Source of the DNA: Cruorifilaria tuberocauda
Lineage: Eukaryota > Nematoda > Chromadorea > Rhabditida > Onchocercidae
Assembly (NCBI GenBank): GCA_013365365.1
Contig: JABVXU010000206.1
Coordinates: 1 to 64,000, forward strand
Direction of reading: 5' to 3'
Length of the DNA stretch: 64,000 nucleotides
Part shown: positions 1-13,700 of the stretch, one piece after another
Numbering within the stretch: the first letter of the stretch is position 1
How the letters are laid out: each line of letters starts with the position of its first letter
Program-made: the position numbers and the translations under genes
Notes under the pieces: generated by a model
Told to the model about the DNA's origin: nothing
The model's database searches: none
Seen by the model: the letters and a program-made list of their open reading frames with translations, nothing else

Positions 1-75
1 TAATAAATAATAATAATAACAATAAATAATAATAACAATAATAAATAATAGTAATAAAAACAACAATATTATATT
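1..75. repeat. TAA/CAA-type simple repeat
   Basis: The window opens with an imperfect run of TAA and CAA triplets (taataa, aacaat). It is plain AT-rich simple sequence with no coding signal. Confidence 0.85.
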
Positions 76-803
76 GATAGCATTATCACTTCGATGATTT
101 GTTTATTGGGATGGCTGTTGAAGTTTTAATTGAATAAAACAAAATTTGTCTATTCTATCCATTCAGTTTCGAGGATTAACGGAATTGTTTATAAAAATTC
201 TAAGAGCTGCTTTCTGTAAGAAGCTAATTTTAATCACTAATACTTATGTCTAATGTTATCTCAGTGATTCTTATCAAAAATTCCATCCAATTTTATAAAT
301 CGATAAGTTTCTAATCTATAAGTCCTAATTTGCCTAAAATTATTAAATGCTTTATATATATCTATAATTAATGATATAATGTGATTATTTTCGCTGAACA
401 TTTTAAAATGAATACGAATTTTTCATTTTTTCGTAATTCAAATTTATCGGTTAAGTATGAATTCTTTTTCCATTAGTAAAAAATTTTCCATAATTAATCT
501 TTTCATTAATTTTTAACTATTTTTGAAATCTAAAATTATCAACAATTCTCAAATTTTAATAATCAATATTTTCTTGCTTATTCAAAAGAAAAAAATTATC
601 ATTTTTTCATGGATTATTTATTTTATTTATCTTTTTTTCTTTTTGATATTTCACCAGATTTATTAATTTTTAGCCTTTCTTTTTATTTCTCCATGATTAT
701 CCCATTTGTGGTTTTTTTCTAATCGTAATTTAGCATAACGAGCAAAGATAGATTTATCAATCAGTGTACCATAGCTATACGTTATTGCTTTCAACCTCAT
801 CAC

Positions 804-850
804 TGAGAGAGGAAGAAAGAGAGAGGGAGAGAGAGAGAGAGGGAAAGAAA
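804..850. repeat. GA-rich microsatellite
   Basis: An almost uninterrupted purine tract of GA, GGA and GAAA units. Similar GA/CT tracts recur throughout the window (22.4, 22.7, 23.2, 23.5, 26.4, 26.5, 29.5, 52.3 and 52.7 kb). Confidence 0.85.
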
Positions 851-1368
851 TGATTCGAAATATTAGCTGTCAAATCATTTCATTTAATTCGACCATCCAT
901 TCGTCCATCCGTCCACTCATTTATTCCATCGTCTTTGATTATTTGGAAATTCCTTATCAGTGATTCAAATTGTAAACTTCATTAACTCAGATTAATCTTA
1001 TTTCTTCTCTCGATTTATCTGATAAAAATCTGATAATTCCATTTGTAGGCTGTCTCGACGCTGCACACTTCGTTATTATTATCGTATTTCAGGTGGAATT
1101 CTACGGAAGTTACTTGAGAGAAATTTGTAAATTTTCTTTGTAAAAACTTAAAATTGTAAGTCATCCCATTTCTTACGGGCAAGAAAGGATTGAAACAGAA
1201 TTAAAAAGTAATTTATTTAGCATTTGTCCTTTCTGAATTGCAATGATAGCATGGAATGGTCCAACCAGTCTTGAGAAGCTTTCAGATTTTATTACATCTC
1301 TTTCTCTTCACTTCATCCTGCCCTTTTGTTCATTTCATCCAGCCAAATTATCAATGCCATTGTTGCTG

Positions 1369-1476
1369 TTGATAATGATAATGATGATGAAAATGATACT
1401 ACTGATGATGATAACGGTAATACAATGACGATGATGTTGATAATAAAAATGATAATGAGAGTGATGATGAGAATGC
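1369..1476. repeat. degenerate GAT/AAT triplet repeat
   Basis: About 110 bases made mostly of GAT, GAA and AAT triplets (gataatgatgatgaaaatga type). Two open frames run through it, but their Met/Asp/Asn-rich products follow from the repeat, so I do not call a gene. Confidence 0.7.
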
Positions 1477-4400
1477 TTGTACTATTCATCATTTTGTTTT
1501 ATATAATTGTCCTCAATCCAACGTTTTGATTCCGTCGTCTTTAATTACATCACTTGCGAATTTGCTAATTTTTGAGCAAACAAGCCTGACTCATTTTCTA
1601 GGCTTTTTTTCTTTTTTCTGAAAGTTGCCTAGTTGGATTGGAATCGTTCCCAATGGAATCACTGAAACTGAGAGGAAGGAATGTGAGTTGAAAGAAAACG
1701 AAATCAGTTTAACACTAAATTTAACCAAAACCCATCAAACGAGATTTCTCTCAACCAGTCTCATCCACCAATACCACAACTAGAAGTTTAAAGTAAACAT
1801 CATTTGAAGTGAACGTCTCCAAACATTCTGTCTAATTTCTTCGTTCTCCAAATTTCCTTCCGGAATTTCAAATGAAAAATGAAAGAAAGAGAAAGAGAAA
1901 CAGAGAAAAAGCTTCTAAAGCTATCAAAATGTCATTAAATTTCATTTCAGTTTTCTTTTTTCATCCCTCATTTTTACTTCATGCTTTAAATTTTTAATAA
2001 TTATTTTAAATACTCTTTATTTAAAAAGTATTTAAAAGCAATAATCAATGTAATAATCGATAAAATACAAGTATTCAAATTCAATCATTACGATCATCAC
2101 GTCGATCCAAAAAAATACACATTGATATCTTTAAGCTTTTCTCATCAAATGCAATGTATTGAAAGATTAAATGAAAATTTTTGATCAAAGATATCAGTTA
2201 TCACCTAATCAATAAATAAATTAGATAAAAATTTGATAGTGAAAATTAAAAGTTATTAATATATTAATAATTAATATTTAACTTAATAAATACAGTTTAT
2301 TCGATTTTATTTTTCAAAAATAATTCTAAATATTAAAAATCTGAGAGAGTTGAAAAGTTTATTTGCATTCTTTTTTTTTTCGAAAAAAAGTTTCAAATAT
2401 TTAATATTTAGTTTGAAAATTTAATATATGGAAAATGAAGCGAAGAAATTTTCATTGGAAGAAAAAAAATAATTTTTTTTAGCTAAAATGAAAAAAAAGA
2501 CAAGAAGAATGGATATTTTATCGCACTTTTGTTTTTGAATGGAAAATTTTGTGGCAAATCATAAATTTGAAATGCTTCCTATTAGCTTATTTCTATTCTT
2601 TATATCAAAAGAGTGTGAAGAGAGGACAGAATTAAATTCGAATATCAGTGATAATAATACTAACAATATGTGTGATGATCAGTTTATTCTCTATTCAGGA
2701 AACTTCCTCCTTTCTCTCTTTCCTTCTTTCTTTTTTTCTCTCTTCTTTTTCCTGAAAAACTTTTCATTGAGAAATTCAGCTATTCGACTATAAATAATTG
2801 TTTTATCGTTAATTTCTTTTTCTTGCTATCATCTACTTCATCATTATTTATCTCTATCTTATCAGGGTTATCAGCTTGAACAATTTTACTTATGTTCATT
2901 GATAATTTAATATTTGAGTACTACTCAAATTGCATTTCAATTACATTTCATTTATGTAATGAAGCAAAGAAAAGATGGAAATTATATCAGTTACAATTTA
3001 TTAAAATATCTTCAATGATTAATATTACAGCATGTAAAAATATTTAATAGTAAAAATATTATGATTATTTGAATCGTTGTGTCAATCAGTTATTGATAAC
3101 TTAAGTTTCATTTTCTTTATTGCATACTTTGTCTTTGTCATACTGTATGCATCTTGCTGAAATTTAAATTTAATCAAAATTATACTTTTTATTTCTCATC
3201 CTTTCTTTCTTATCTCTTTGCAGTTCACTAGTAATTATTATAATAATAGATTTAAAAAGAGAAAATATGAAAAATGAAGTAAATTGAAGTTTGTCTAAAT
3301 ATCAATATACAGTAAGAAGTGATGGTATGGTATGAGAAGGAAGGATACGGTTAAATGATTGAATATAAACTATTAATTCGATCTTCAGCTTCGTTTACTC
3401 TATATTTCAATACTTTATAATGGGCCTCTCAGAAAAGAACCATTCACTAACCAAACTAATTTGTCTCTTTCATCTGAGCACAAAGCACCGTTTAAGCTTG
3501 TTTCATGTTTCAGGAATTTATCATCCGGCATATATTGATATTTTCCCCCTCCTTCTCTTCTCTGTTTTAAAATTAATAAAAATCGAAAATTTTCAAATTC
3601 CTGAAAAGACCTTTCATTTATATCATTTTTATCAATAGATGTTAACAATTATTTGGATCCTTGTGCTAATCAATTATTGATAATTTAAGCTTCATTTTCT
3701 TCATCGCATTTCATATTGAATCTAAATTTTGCATATATTTAAATAGAACATTTCCTTACGTATTTAAGTTATAAGTTTTAAGTTAAAATAAGTAATATTC
3801 AAGTGAAATATTCTAATATATATTTTTAATTCATATTATTTTTATTTTGAACTCTAACATACAGTTAGAGTTAATGGAAAAAATGAAAGTATCATGGAAA
3901 CTATTTGTGTACTACAGTAAATAAGCTAAAATATTCCATTGATTTTTAGATTTGTAGAAAAAGCTTCTAACTAACTAGATTCTAGTAGCATTGATAAAAT
4001 TTTACTTAACTTTATCAATCTATCAGTTAATCTATAATTTACATTTTTTTTTATTCTCTTGAGATTTCACATAACGTTTTCCATATTTTTAATTTATTCT
4101 CATTACAAAATATATCCATGCAAAAATATCAAATATATTCAGTACGAAATATTTTCGCCTGAATTAAATTCTTTTAAATAAATTAATTCATAAAATATTT
4201 TGACAGTATTTTACTGATATGGATAATATTGAGTAAAATGTAATTTAATATACTTAAAATTTTTATTATAATGCTTGACGATATTTCTTCAATTAATTGT
4301 TATCATACATTATGAATACAAAATTATTTATTATCACAAGTAAAATGATTACTTAGAATTTATCATAACTAAATGAATATGGAAAGTTTATCGTTTATCA

Positions 4401-5918
4401 GTCACAATGCAATAATCTGTTTAATCGATTTTACTTTCTTCATGTTAAATTTGATATTATCATTAGTTCATAAATTTATCAGTTTTCTTCCCGGATTGTT
4501 TCAACCTAAAATGTTACACATACGATGATTTAATTAATTTCTTCATATGCACTTTACTTATTTGATAATATACAGAGAGAAATAGATGGAAATCTTATCA
4601 TTAGTATAATCACTATAATTAGTGATATAATGATAAAATTAAAAGCTATTATCATAACTTTTTATTGAATATACTTTGTTACGAGCAATATATGTTAGCA
4701 ATCGATTCTATGTTCATTCAATTTCATATTTGTTTTACTGATCAAAAAACGTGAAAGAGTATGACGCATATGACGTCCTGATCCAACGTAATATTTCTAT
4801 CACTTTATTTTTAGGCTATTGTTTTATGGAATTATCTTTACAACTTAATTTTTACAATCATTTATTAAATGTTACCATGCAAGTTTTTCATAATTAAAAT
4901 TTATGAACAGATAAGTGAGGAGAAAGATCTAATCATAATGATTGATAATAATTGGAAGAGAGTAAAATAAGCATATTTTACTGATATATTGATAAGTTAC
5001 GTCAGATAAGAGTACAAAAGAACGAATTGAAAGCTTTGACAATTTGATAATGTTCAGGCAATTTTTGAGAATCAGCGCTGATCCTCAGGGAGGAAATTAA
5101 TGATTGATTGAGGAACGGATAGAAATGCAATAATCACAGCTATCACAGTTATCAGTGTTAATTAATTTCCTGTAAAGTAATCAATTTCCATCTTTGTAAA
5201 ATCGATAATTGATTGATTTTAGAAACTTTTTGGATAAGTAGGCATATTATTGTGAAAATACAGAATTCTGATTGCATTAGAATTGTACGGATTTTTGGTT
5301 CCTTAAAACCATTCGAAAATATACATAGAGTCAGAATAAGTTAATTCCTCAATTTTGATTTCAATTCTTTTTCAATTGATTTCAACATAACTTATAATTT
5401 CAAATTCCTAATTATGTGCGTAATTTCAATTTCTGAAACGAATCGCCTAATGTTCATTGGGAAAATTTTTTAAGTTTTGTTTTTATAAGTAAAATATTTG
5501 CTTTTCAGGGCATATATAATCATAAATTTATTTTCTATTTATTTACGGGACATTTAAATGTTTAATGAAAATTCACGTACGCGTATAAATTATTCAATTT
5601 TGCAAACTTCAAATTAATTTATTCATTCTGCTTGAAATGATCATATTACTGATCATGCAATTATATCAAATGATCACTCTACTACTATCATTTTCGATGC
5701 GAACAGTAGGTTATGCAATTAAGTAAGAGTTTTAATTTCCTCAAAAAAAAAAAGAAAATGAAACAATACAATTTCATGCTTTTCTTCTTCTTTTTCATTC
5801 ATTGAAATAACTGTTTAGAAAAATTTCAAACTTTTTATCGCTTTTTAATTTCTAAATTTGCATTCTTTCATTGTTGTCCTTATTTGGTCAATGAACTTTT
5901 ACCTTTTCTTTGATGTAG

Positions 5919-8194
5919 CAAAGAAGTTATAGATGTTTTACGTGTGCTTCAACTGATTACGAACCTTTATTTGAACGCTTCACGGCCTTCCGACATTCCG
6001 CAAGCATTCCACGTTTCGGTGAATTTTGTGATAGCTTGGAACAATTAAAAGCATTTGCACCGTTGAGCATATGCGCTTCAACATGTGTCTCCATCATGGA
6101 ACCACAGTATTTCGGAGGTAACTATTAGGTAATACAACTATGGGAATGCAGTTTACTAGTAAAGGTAGTAAAAGTATTTATGGTACTGCTTCATAATTAT
6201 TAAAGTTTTTTGTTTTCCATTGGTAAACTTTCAGTATATGGTAATTATTTTGAGCTTCTTTACTGCCTTTTTTCGGAGATAAAAAGGATAAAATGAAAGA
6301 ATTATTTTGAGAAAAGTAAAGACATGAATTAAAATTTCAGTATGATGAAGAAATTAAACAAATTAATTTACTCCTAATTAATAACGGTTTATTTCTCTTA
6401 TCAAATAATCCAAGTACATGAAATTTTCTGGAAAGATATGAAATTTTCTTTTCCTTATCCAATATTCTAATTTTGTCAAACCAATCCAATTAAATAATAT
6501 TTTTGACGAAAAGAAAAAAACAAAAAAAATTATATCAACAAATTATACTAATAGCAATCAATTTTTTTTTTTCAAAATCAAAATACAAACAAAAACATTA
6601 TCACATCAAAGTTCTCAATAAATTAAGAAATCAAGGAATCAGTCAGGTAAATGAGAATTAAAATTAAATTTTCAGGTGTACAATCAATAAATACACCTTA
6701 CACATATATTCGTGGTTGTGCGGAGAAAATTTTCAATTCAATTCGAAATCGTCCACCTGAAGTAGACTTCCTTCATTCCGAGGCAGTTTGCCTTGAACTT
6801 CCGCTATCTCAAATATGGCCATCAATTCAGAGTGATGAGCATGTTCAAGTTGGTGCAGTTTTTATCAATAAATATTAATCAATTAGCTTAACTGTAAAAT
6901 ATTGCTGATAAGATGATAACTGATCACACCTTATTTACTCGTTTTTATCATCTCTATCTGATTTTTAAGTAAAAATTAAAAAATTTTTTTGGATAATTAT
7001 TATTGCGTATTAATATTCAATTCATATGCTTGTCATTTCACAAATATATCTATCAAAAGAGAAAAATTTTAATTAAAAAAAATCAATTTGAAATTAAACA
7101 TTTATTTATATTTCAGCAAGAGATACAAGTTGCAATAAAACTAAAAAAACCTGAATGAGTGTAATTAAACTCACTGCTTCTTCAAAAAGATTTAAGCAAA
7201 GTTTAATTTTCAGAATTTCAAATTTTATAAATTTGAAGATTTATCGATCCTTCATTAAGTGCTCATATTTGCATAATTGCAGTATCTAAAATTTTGAATT
7301 TATTTACTCTAAAATATCCGAAAAGCAGTAAATTTATCATCTCTTCAATTCAAAAAGAAGAAACAAAGCTTACTTTATTTTTCTGCAATTTCAAAAACTA
7401 AAAAAAATTAATGAGAGAAAATGAATTGGATTAATGCGATATGCATTGGAAGTAAAGTAAAATATCTCATTACTCTTAATTAATCATTACTTTTGGTTAA
7501 TTGCAGACTGTAAAAGTATCTGCAGTCATATCAACAACTATTTTTGGATTTAAAATTTGGAAATTAAACTTTATTTTTTTTAAACACGAAATGGTAAACT
7601 TGATCAAAGTTCAGTTTAGCCTAAAATTTTTATAGAAAAGAGTTTTATGTTTTATAGTTTTTAACTTTTCTGTCTGCAAACAATGAAAAAAAAAATATCA
7701 CATTTCAAAAGATCAATAATTAATGCTTAAACTCTTGTCAGTCTTGAAATTTAGTAATAAATAAAATTTCATCATGTTAAGAAAATGTTGATTGATACTT
7801 AATTCTTCTGTTTCAAACAATTCATGATATTTACAATCAACATATTGATCTTCGTGAGGAATGAGAATGAAAATTATCTGCAAAGTTTCAGTCAAATGTT
7901 AGGAAAGTTTGTATCAATGATTAATGGCATTCTGCTTGTACAAAAGTAATGATAACTATAATATATCATATTTAATAGCAACTATGATAATCATAATCAG
8001 CATTTATAGTGATTTAGTAATCACGATCCGCCAGTAATCAGCAGAATTTTCAGGTTTGTTCCTGCAAAAATGATGCATGTAATACGAATACTGCAGCAGT
8101 GAATAATAGTAATTCAATGATTGTTGGATCTTCTAGACTAATTTACCTATCACTTCTTACTACCATGCTAGTACCATTGTTATTCATTAATTGA
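5919..8194 (+). CDS. Ly6/uPAR-type GPI-anchored protein, ODR-2/HOT-like (5' end missing)
   Basis: Three exons join in frame: 5919-6117, 6676-6848 and 8054-8194 (stop TGA 8192-8194). The reconstructed part has about ten cysteines in a three-finger-like pattern: CFTC, FCDS, ICASTC, RGC, AVC, then VCSC and the closing ACNT typical of Ly6/uPAR folds. After ACNT comes a short Asn/Ser spacer with a small-residue GPI attachment region (GSS) and a hydrophobic tail ending in LLFIN, so the protein should be attached to the outer membrane leaflet by GPI. C. elegans ODR-2 and its HOT relatives have this size and layout; ODR-2 acts in olfactory neurons. That match is by pattern, not by search. The first visible exon starts after gatgtag in phase 0; the signal-peptide exon must lie upstream, possibly outside the window. 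The second donor is GTTGGT after Gln; using the GT four bases later would break the frame. Confidence 0.75.
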
Positions 8195-10777
8195 TTTCAT
8201 CTTTTGATTTTTAATATTTAAAAAAAAAAGCAATTCCTTCTTCAAATATTAATTCCATAAACGATAAGTGTAATACAAAGAGGTCAGGTCGATTTGTTAT
8301 TGGATGTTAAATCGATTATTGAAAAGTAAACGAAAGAAATCGTTTTTCGATCACTTTGAATAAATTATTGGGATTTCGAGAAATTTCGAAAAACACGAAA
8401 TTGTTAAAGGTGAAGAGGCGATTTCATTTCTTTTAGAGTAATTTGTCGTGAAATTTAATGCTTTTCAAAATCAATAGTTATTGAATTGGCAAAATTCAAA
8501 AGCAGAACTTTGATGAATTCAAGAAATTCATTCAGAATTACCTTTTTTCTTGTAAGGTACAATTAATAAAGTTGAAAATTTCAACTGATCACATTTTTCA
8601 TTTCTCATTTATCTTTAGAAAAAGTTTCGATTGCATTTTTTCATTTTTCGGAAAGTTTCAGTTTCCCTCCTACTCCGTTTTGAGAAATTTACAATACTTT
8701 CAGCTTTTTCTCCCTTAATCTTATAGAAGCATAGAGTACTTACTGTTTATGTATTTTCATTTTCTTATCAAATTACTTATCAATAATTGATATGTTGAGT
8801 TTGCTAGCAGAGTAATTGACTCATTCAATATCTATACTATTTCGTTATTTCAAATTTCTTTAATTACCTGTTGCATTCTTTTTTGTTTATCTTTTTTTTC
8901 ATTCACAGTTCGCTCCTTTTCTTATTTTCATTAATTCAATCGTATTTATTTATGTTTCGTTTTATCAGCTGATAATAGAATTTCCGTTACTAAAGTTTAA
9001 TAAATTAATTAGTATTGATATTCTGTTGCAAACTTATCAGTATCTCAATTTGTCTGATCATTTTGGTTTTGACTAAATCCAATCGGTTCCATTCAATTTA
9101 CAGGTCTATAATTGAGATATTTATATGATAACAATTCTTGTTTCTAAGCATTTATCTATTGCAACCATAATTAATGATAATCACTTATGACTGAATGTTT
9201 GTAAATCTTTACTTCATAGATGAGAATTTAATTTTAAATTTAAGTTTGTGGCAAGAACGCTCTTCTTTGCTTTTCATAATTTGTCACACGGATATGAGTG
9301 AATATAAAATATCGTATATTTCGAGAAGAACGAAAATTTTGTATGAATTAGCAGAAGAGGAAGAGAAAGTTAAGGATGAAGTATGATTAATTAGCCAAAA
9401 AAGGAAAGTTATAATTTGCATAGTGCAACAATGAATGTAATAACGATTGATCATAATAGAAAGGTAATCGTTAATTGTTGTGAAATTGAACTAAGTATTT
9501 GCTAAACAACAGAACTTAAAGTAAGGCAAAGTAAATATTATTAATAGAATTGCAACATTCGAGAATATTTCCGATTGCAATTTCTCTTTCGTTCTTTCTC
9601 TCTAACTTTTTGATGGAAACTTCAGGGGAATTTATTGCATCATTAAAATTAAATCGCATTAAGCTTAATTTTATCCGTTACAATTAATGCGCTATAATGG
9701 CAGTTAAAATAGTTAACATAACTAGTTGGCAGTTTGAGCAAAAGGAAAGTTTAGTTGCATGCAAAAAAACAAAGCGCAAAAAAAAGAGAATTTTAGAGAA
9801 ATAATTGTTGCAATGATGAAGTGTAGCAATATTGATTTTTAGAAGCTTTGAAATGAATCTAATTTTAACAACACACAACTAATAATTAATTCAAAAATGT
9901 TTATGAGTGTGTGTATGTATGTTAGCAAAAATATGGAAAATTTCTAGTAGGTAGAGAAAATAAAAATTGCTAACTAAAGGAAAAGGAAGAAAAAAGTGTT
10001 CACGCTAAAACAACGGATCCGAAATCAACACGTACACGCATAAATATATTACGCATTGGAATAGCAAAGGATCAAAACGCTGAACTGACGTGAAGAGTTA
10101 AATAATTATATTCGTCGAATAAAAAAGTACTATCGGATATTATTTTTTTAGTCTTTTTTTTTTTGTTTTGCATTTAAACAATGAAGAATAGCAATTAGCA
10201 ATATTAATTATGCTTGATTAGGTTGATAAGATTGATAAGATATCAGTGCACAAAAAGACAGCTTATAGGAAGAATTTGCTGATAATAATAAATTATAAAT
10301 ACTTGATGAAAAAGAAATCAATACTTTCTCTCTCTCTCTCTGTATGTCTTTGTATAGCTGATTAAGGAAACAAAAAAAAAAGTGGAAATAAATTTTATAT
10401 CAAATCACTTTGCTAAAAACAAACTTTGATTCTTTTTTCTAGAAAACTAAGAAAAACAAAAAAATAAAATTTAACAAAATTTTTTTTTTCAATCCATTGG
10501 AATAAGGTGGAAAACTTTACTTTAAAGTGAAAGAATTACTTAAAATGAAAAAAATTAAAAAGTAAATCCAATTAACACATAAATAAAATAATTTCATTAC
10601 TTTTTAGTCTATTTTTATGAATCAATAAATCGTTCGCTATGTTTTAAAAAAAAAGAAAAGAAATATCAATAATATCATCTCTTCGTCTTCTTCTTCATTA
10701 TCACTATCAGCGAAAGTATTGATAAGAAATAGTAGTAATAGTTGCTGTTAAATTTATAGTTCGATCGACTAAATCAT
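8195..10777. other. convergent intergenic region, no gene seen
   Basis: Lies between the 3' ends of the plus-strand GPI-protein gene and the minus-strand paramyosin gene, so it should hold both 3' UTRs. The two 63-64 codon open frames here have no recognisable features. A short CT tract lies at about 10326-10341. Confidence 0.6.
8359..8364 (+). terminator. candidate poly(A) signal of the GPI-protein gene
   Basis: AATAAA about 165 bases after the stop of the ODR-2-like gene. It is the nearest canonical hexamer, but such hexamers are frequent by chance in this AT-rich DNA. Confidence 0.35.
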
Positions 10778-13700
10778 CTATTGCTCATCCTCAAGAACGT
10801 AAATTTTCGACGCTGAAGTATTTTTCCCGGCAACAACTGATGAACGATGTTTTGCACGAATCAGATGTAATGAGCTTTCAGCTTGATCCGCACGACCTTC
10901 CGCATCTTCTAATTCACGTTGATATCGACGTACTCGTTGAAGATTCGCCATTGTTAGTGATTCCTTAAAAATAACCATTAATGATACGAAACACATTCTC
11001 TATTTCATTAAAGATTTCCAGGTTTTAATTTAAATTTTTCCTAAAATGATAACAATAAAACAGCTGTAATGATAAGAAAAGTATAATTTTAATCTTTCAA
11101 TCACTTTCTCTCTCTTCCTTGCAATAGAATATATTATAAATAAAACTTGATAATTTTTGAAATGACAAAAAAGCTTATTGAAAACTTACAGCTTCTCCAA
11201 GTTGCCTCTTTTGAATGTTCAATTTTTCAAGAAGCCTATCAGCAGTATCTTGCGCCATCACAAACATTTTATGCTCTTCATCAACTTGCATTTGAACTTC
11301 TTTGATACGTCGATCCTTCTTTCTAAGCGCACTTTGCGTTTCCTTATGTCGACGTGTTTCCTCATCCAAAGCAGTTTCCAAATCACGAATACGTGTTTCA
11401 AGTTTAGCAATTACACGTTTACCACCCAATAAAGCTGCAGCTTCAGCTTCCTGTATTTGCACTTGCAATTGTTTTACCTAAAATAAAAATTAATGAATTA
11501 TTACATTCATTGTTCACCTAGCTACGTGAAAGGCTTCTTAAAGTAAATAAAATGAATATAAATTTAAATGAAAAAATTTCCGTCGTACTCCAACCTGTTC
11601 TTCCAGTGATTTCCTGAGAGCGTCAATTTTCATGGAATGTTCCTGCTCCTCATGAAGCTGCTCAACAGCTCGTGCTGCGTCAGCTAATGCACGATTTGCT
11701 CGTTCGTCAGCTGCGTGTAATTCTTTAGTTGCTTCATCCAAATCAGCTTGTGCCGTCGATAATTCAGTTTCTAATTTATTTTTGATTGCTGTTAAATTAT
11801 TGTTAACTGATACCAAATCGGTGATTCGAGCCTTAAATCAAGAATAAATTTAAAAGAGAATGAATACTTGAGGAAGGATTCTAAAAGTTGAAACAGGTAT
11901 TAATGATTATTTCGATAAGAAGAGAAATGATATCAGAAAATTTCAATCATTTTTTCAATCCTAACAATTGAAATAATATCTTAAAAGCTCTTACGTTAGC
12001 TTCTTCAAGATCGACTTCAGCTTGTTTACGAGCACGGATTGCATTATCAAGTGCCACCTTGCATTCTTCTAGTTCGGCACTCAGCGCAGATACCTTACGT
12101 TGCGCCAAAGCATACTAAAATTTCATGTTTTACATCATCTCGTCCGATAGATATTTTGAATACATGGATAGCAAGGAATTTTATTAAGCTCAAATTTCAT
12201 GGATCTATTTTCGTGAAATTTTTGTAAATTTATAGTTTTTAATTTTCTATAAAATTATATAACAATGATGTCTTTGATAAAAGCTGTCATGATAAAAGAA
12301 AATGATAATATGCAGCAATCGATCTCATAGAATTGAAAATGCAATCAATAAGCAGTAAAAGTTAGATTTACCTGATCAAGAGTTTGCTGTAACTGACGTT
12401 GAGTATCTTCAAGTGATGCTTGCAATACTTTAAGCTGTTCACTCTGTTTTTTGATTGTCTTTTGTGCTTCAATATTAGCTCGATTCAAGTTGTCAACGGT
12501 CATTTCAAGTTCGGCAATTTCCGCCTGATACTTTTTCTTCAAGCGTGATATTTCTGCCTGAAATTGGAGATATTTATCTGCGATAAAGCTGAAAAGTTCA
12601 AACTTCGTTTGCATCGTTGAAAACGAAAATTTATTGTTTCCAGTTTTTAAACTGAAACTATCTCATCTTTCCTACCTTCATACGTGCTTCAGCATCAGCT
12701 AGTGCAGCTGTTAGGCGATCAATTTCAAATTGCATATTTTTACGAAGTGCTTCCATTTCTTCTTCCTGAAATTGAATTAATTAATTAAAGCTGAAAAGTT
12801 TTCATACAATGTAAATGCTTAAGTAATTAGAAGACTTTGATAGGTTTACGTCAGAAGAGTTATTTCTTGAGAAACAAATTTCCGATTTTCAAATCCATTT
12901 CAATAAATCCATGTTTACCTTCTCTTGCAAACGACGTTCCATTTCAATTCTGAGCTGTTGTAGCTCAGCAAGTGCACGTTGCGCACGATTCTCAGCGTCA
13001 CGTCGAGCTGCTTCAGATTCCTTCAGAGCTGTTTGCAATTCACGAATTTCGCCGGCCAATCGGGCATTCTCAAGGTCAAGCTCATGCAACTTACGATTTG
13101 CATCAGCAAGTGCTTCTTTAGCTTCATGTAAATCATCTGAAATATTATACTGAATTTTTTGAAATTCAATTTCTCTTTCCCCACTGACATTTTTTTATTT
13201 CTTTGTTTGATTATTTTATCGTCAATACTTTGTCATGCTATCCAACGCTACTTAAAATTTTAAACCTTGCAATTTCTTATTTTCTCGAGCTAAGGCTTCC
13301 TTCTGTTCAATCGCCTTTTCGTACAAATTCTTCATCTTCTGCAATTCAGCAAGTGCAGCACGAGCTTCTCGTTGCGCAGCTTCGAGCTCAACGGTAAGTT
13401 CATCGATACGTACCTAATTGTATTTCAAATTTAACTCAAATACTGAATCAAATAATAAGTGAAACAATGAAACTTCTGTTAGAGTAGAAAAAAGTGTCCA
13501 AAAATGACCAAAGTAGAAGTAATTTCACTTCAAATTTTAATTTAAATTAATAATACTTCGTTTACACACAATAGAATTAGTTGAATATATTATTGGAATA
13601 ATGAAAGGTATATACTTTAAGTTCGTTAACAGCTTTTTCGAGTTGCTCTTTAGCTCGTTCAAGAATTGCTATTGTATTCTGCGCTTTTTCTAAATCAACA

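Larger units (their letters stand above)
76..5918. other. non-coding stretch, no gene recognised
   Basis: AT-rich sequence with frequent stops in all frames. The short open frames here are compositionally biased and lack homology that I recognise. It probably contains the upstream intron(s) and 5' exon(s) of the GPI-anchored protein gene that becomes visible at 5919, or lies 5' of it. I looked for a signal-peptide exon ending in a phase-0 donor and found none that is convincing. It holds a GA-rich tract (804-850) and a degenerate GAT/AAT repeat (1369-1476). Confidence 0.6.

Noticed and set aside
2539..2793. Possible signal-peptide exon (MLPISLFLFFIS...) for the ODR-2-like gene
   Set aside because: No donor in suitable phase follows the hydrophobic part and the downstream residues look random.
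12911..13153. 80-codon plus-strand Ser/Arg/Ala-rich frame
   Set aside because: Antisense of paramyosin exon 11.
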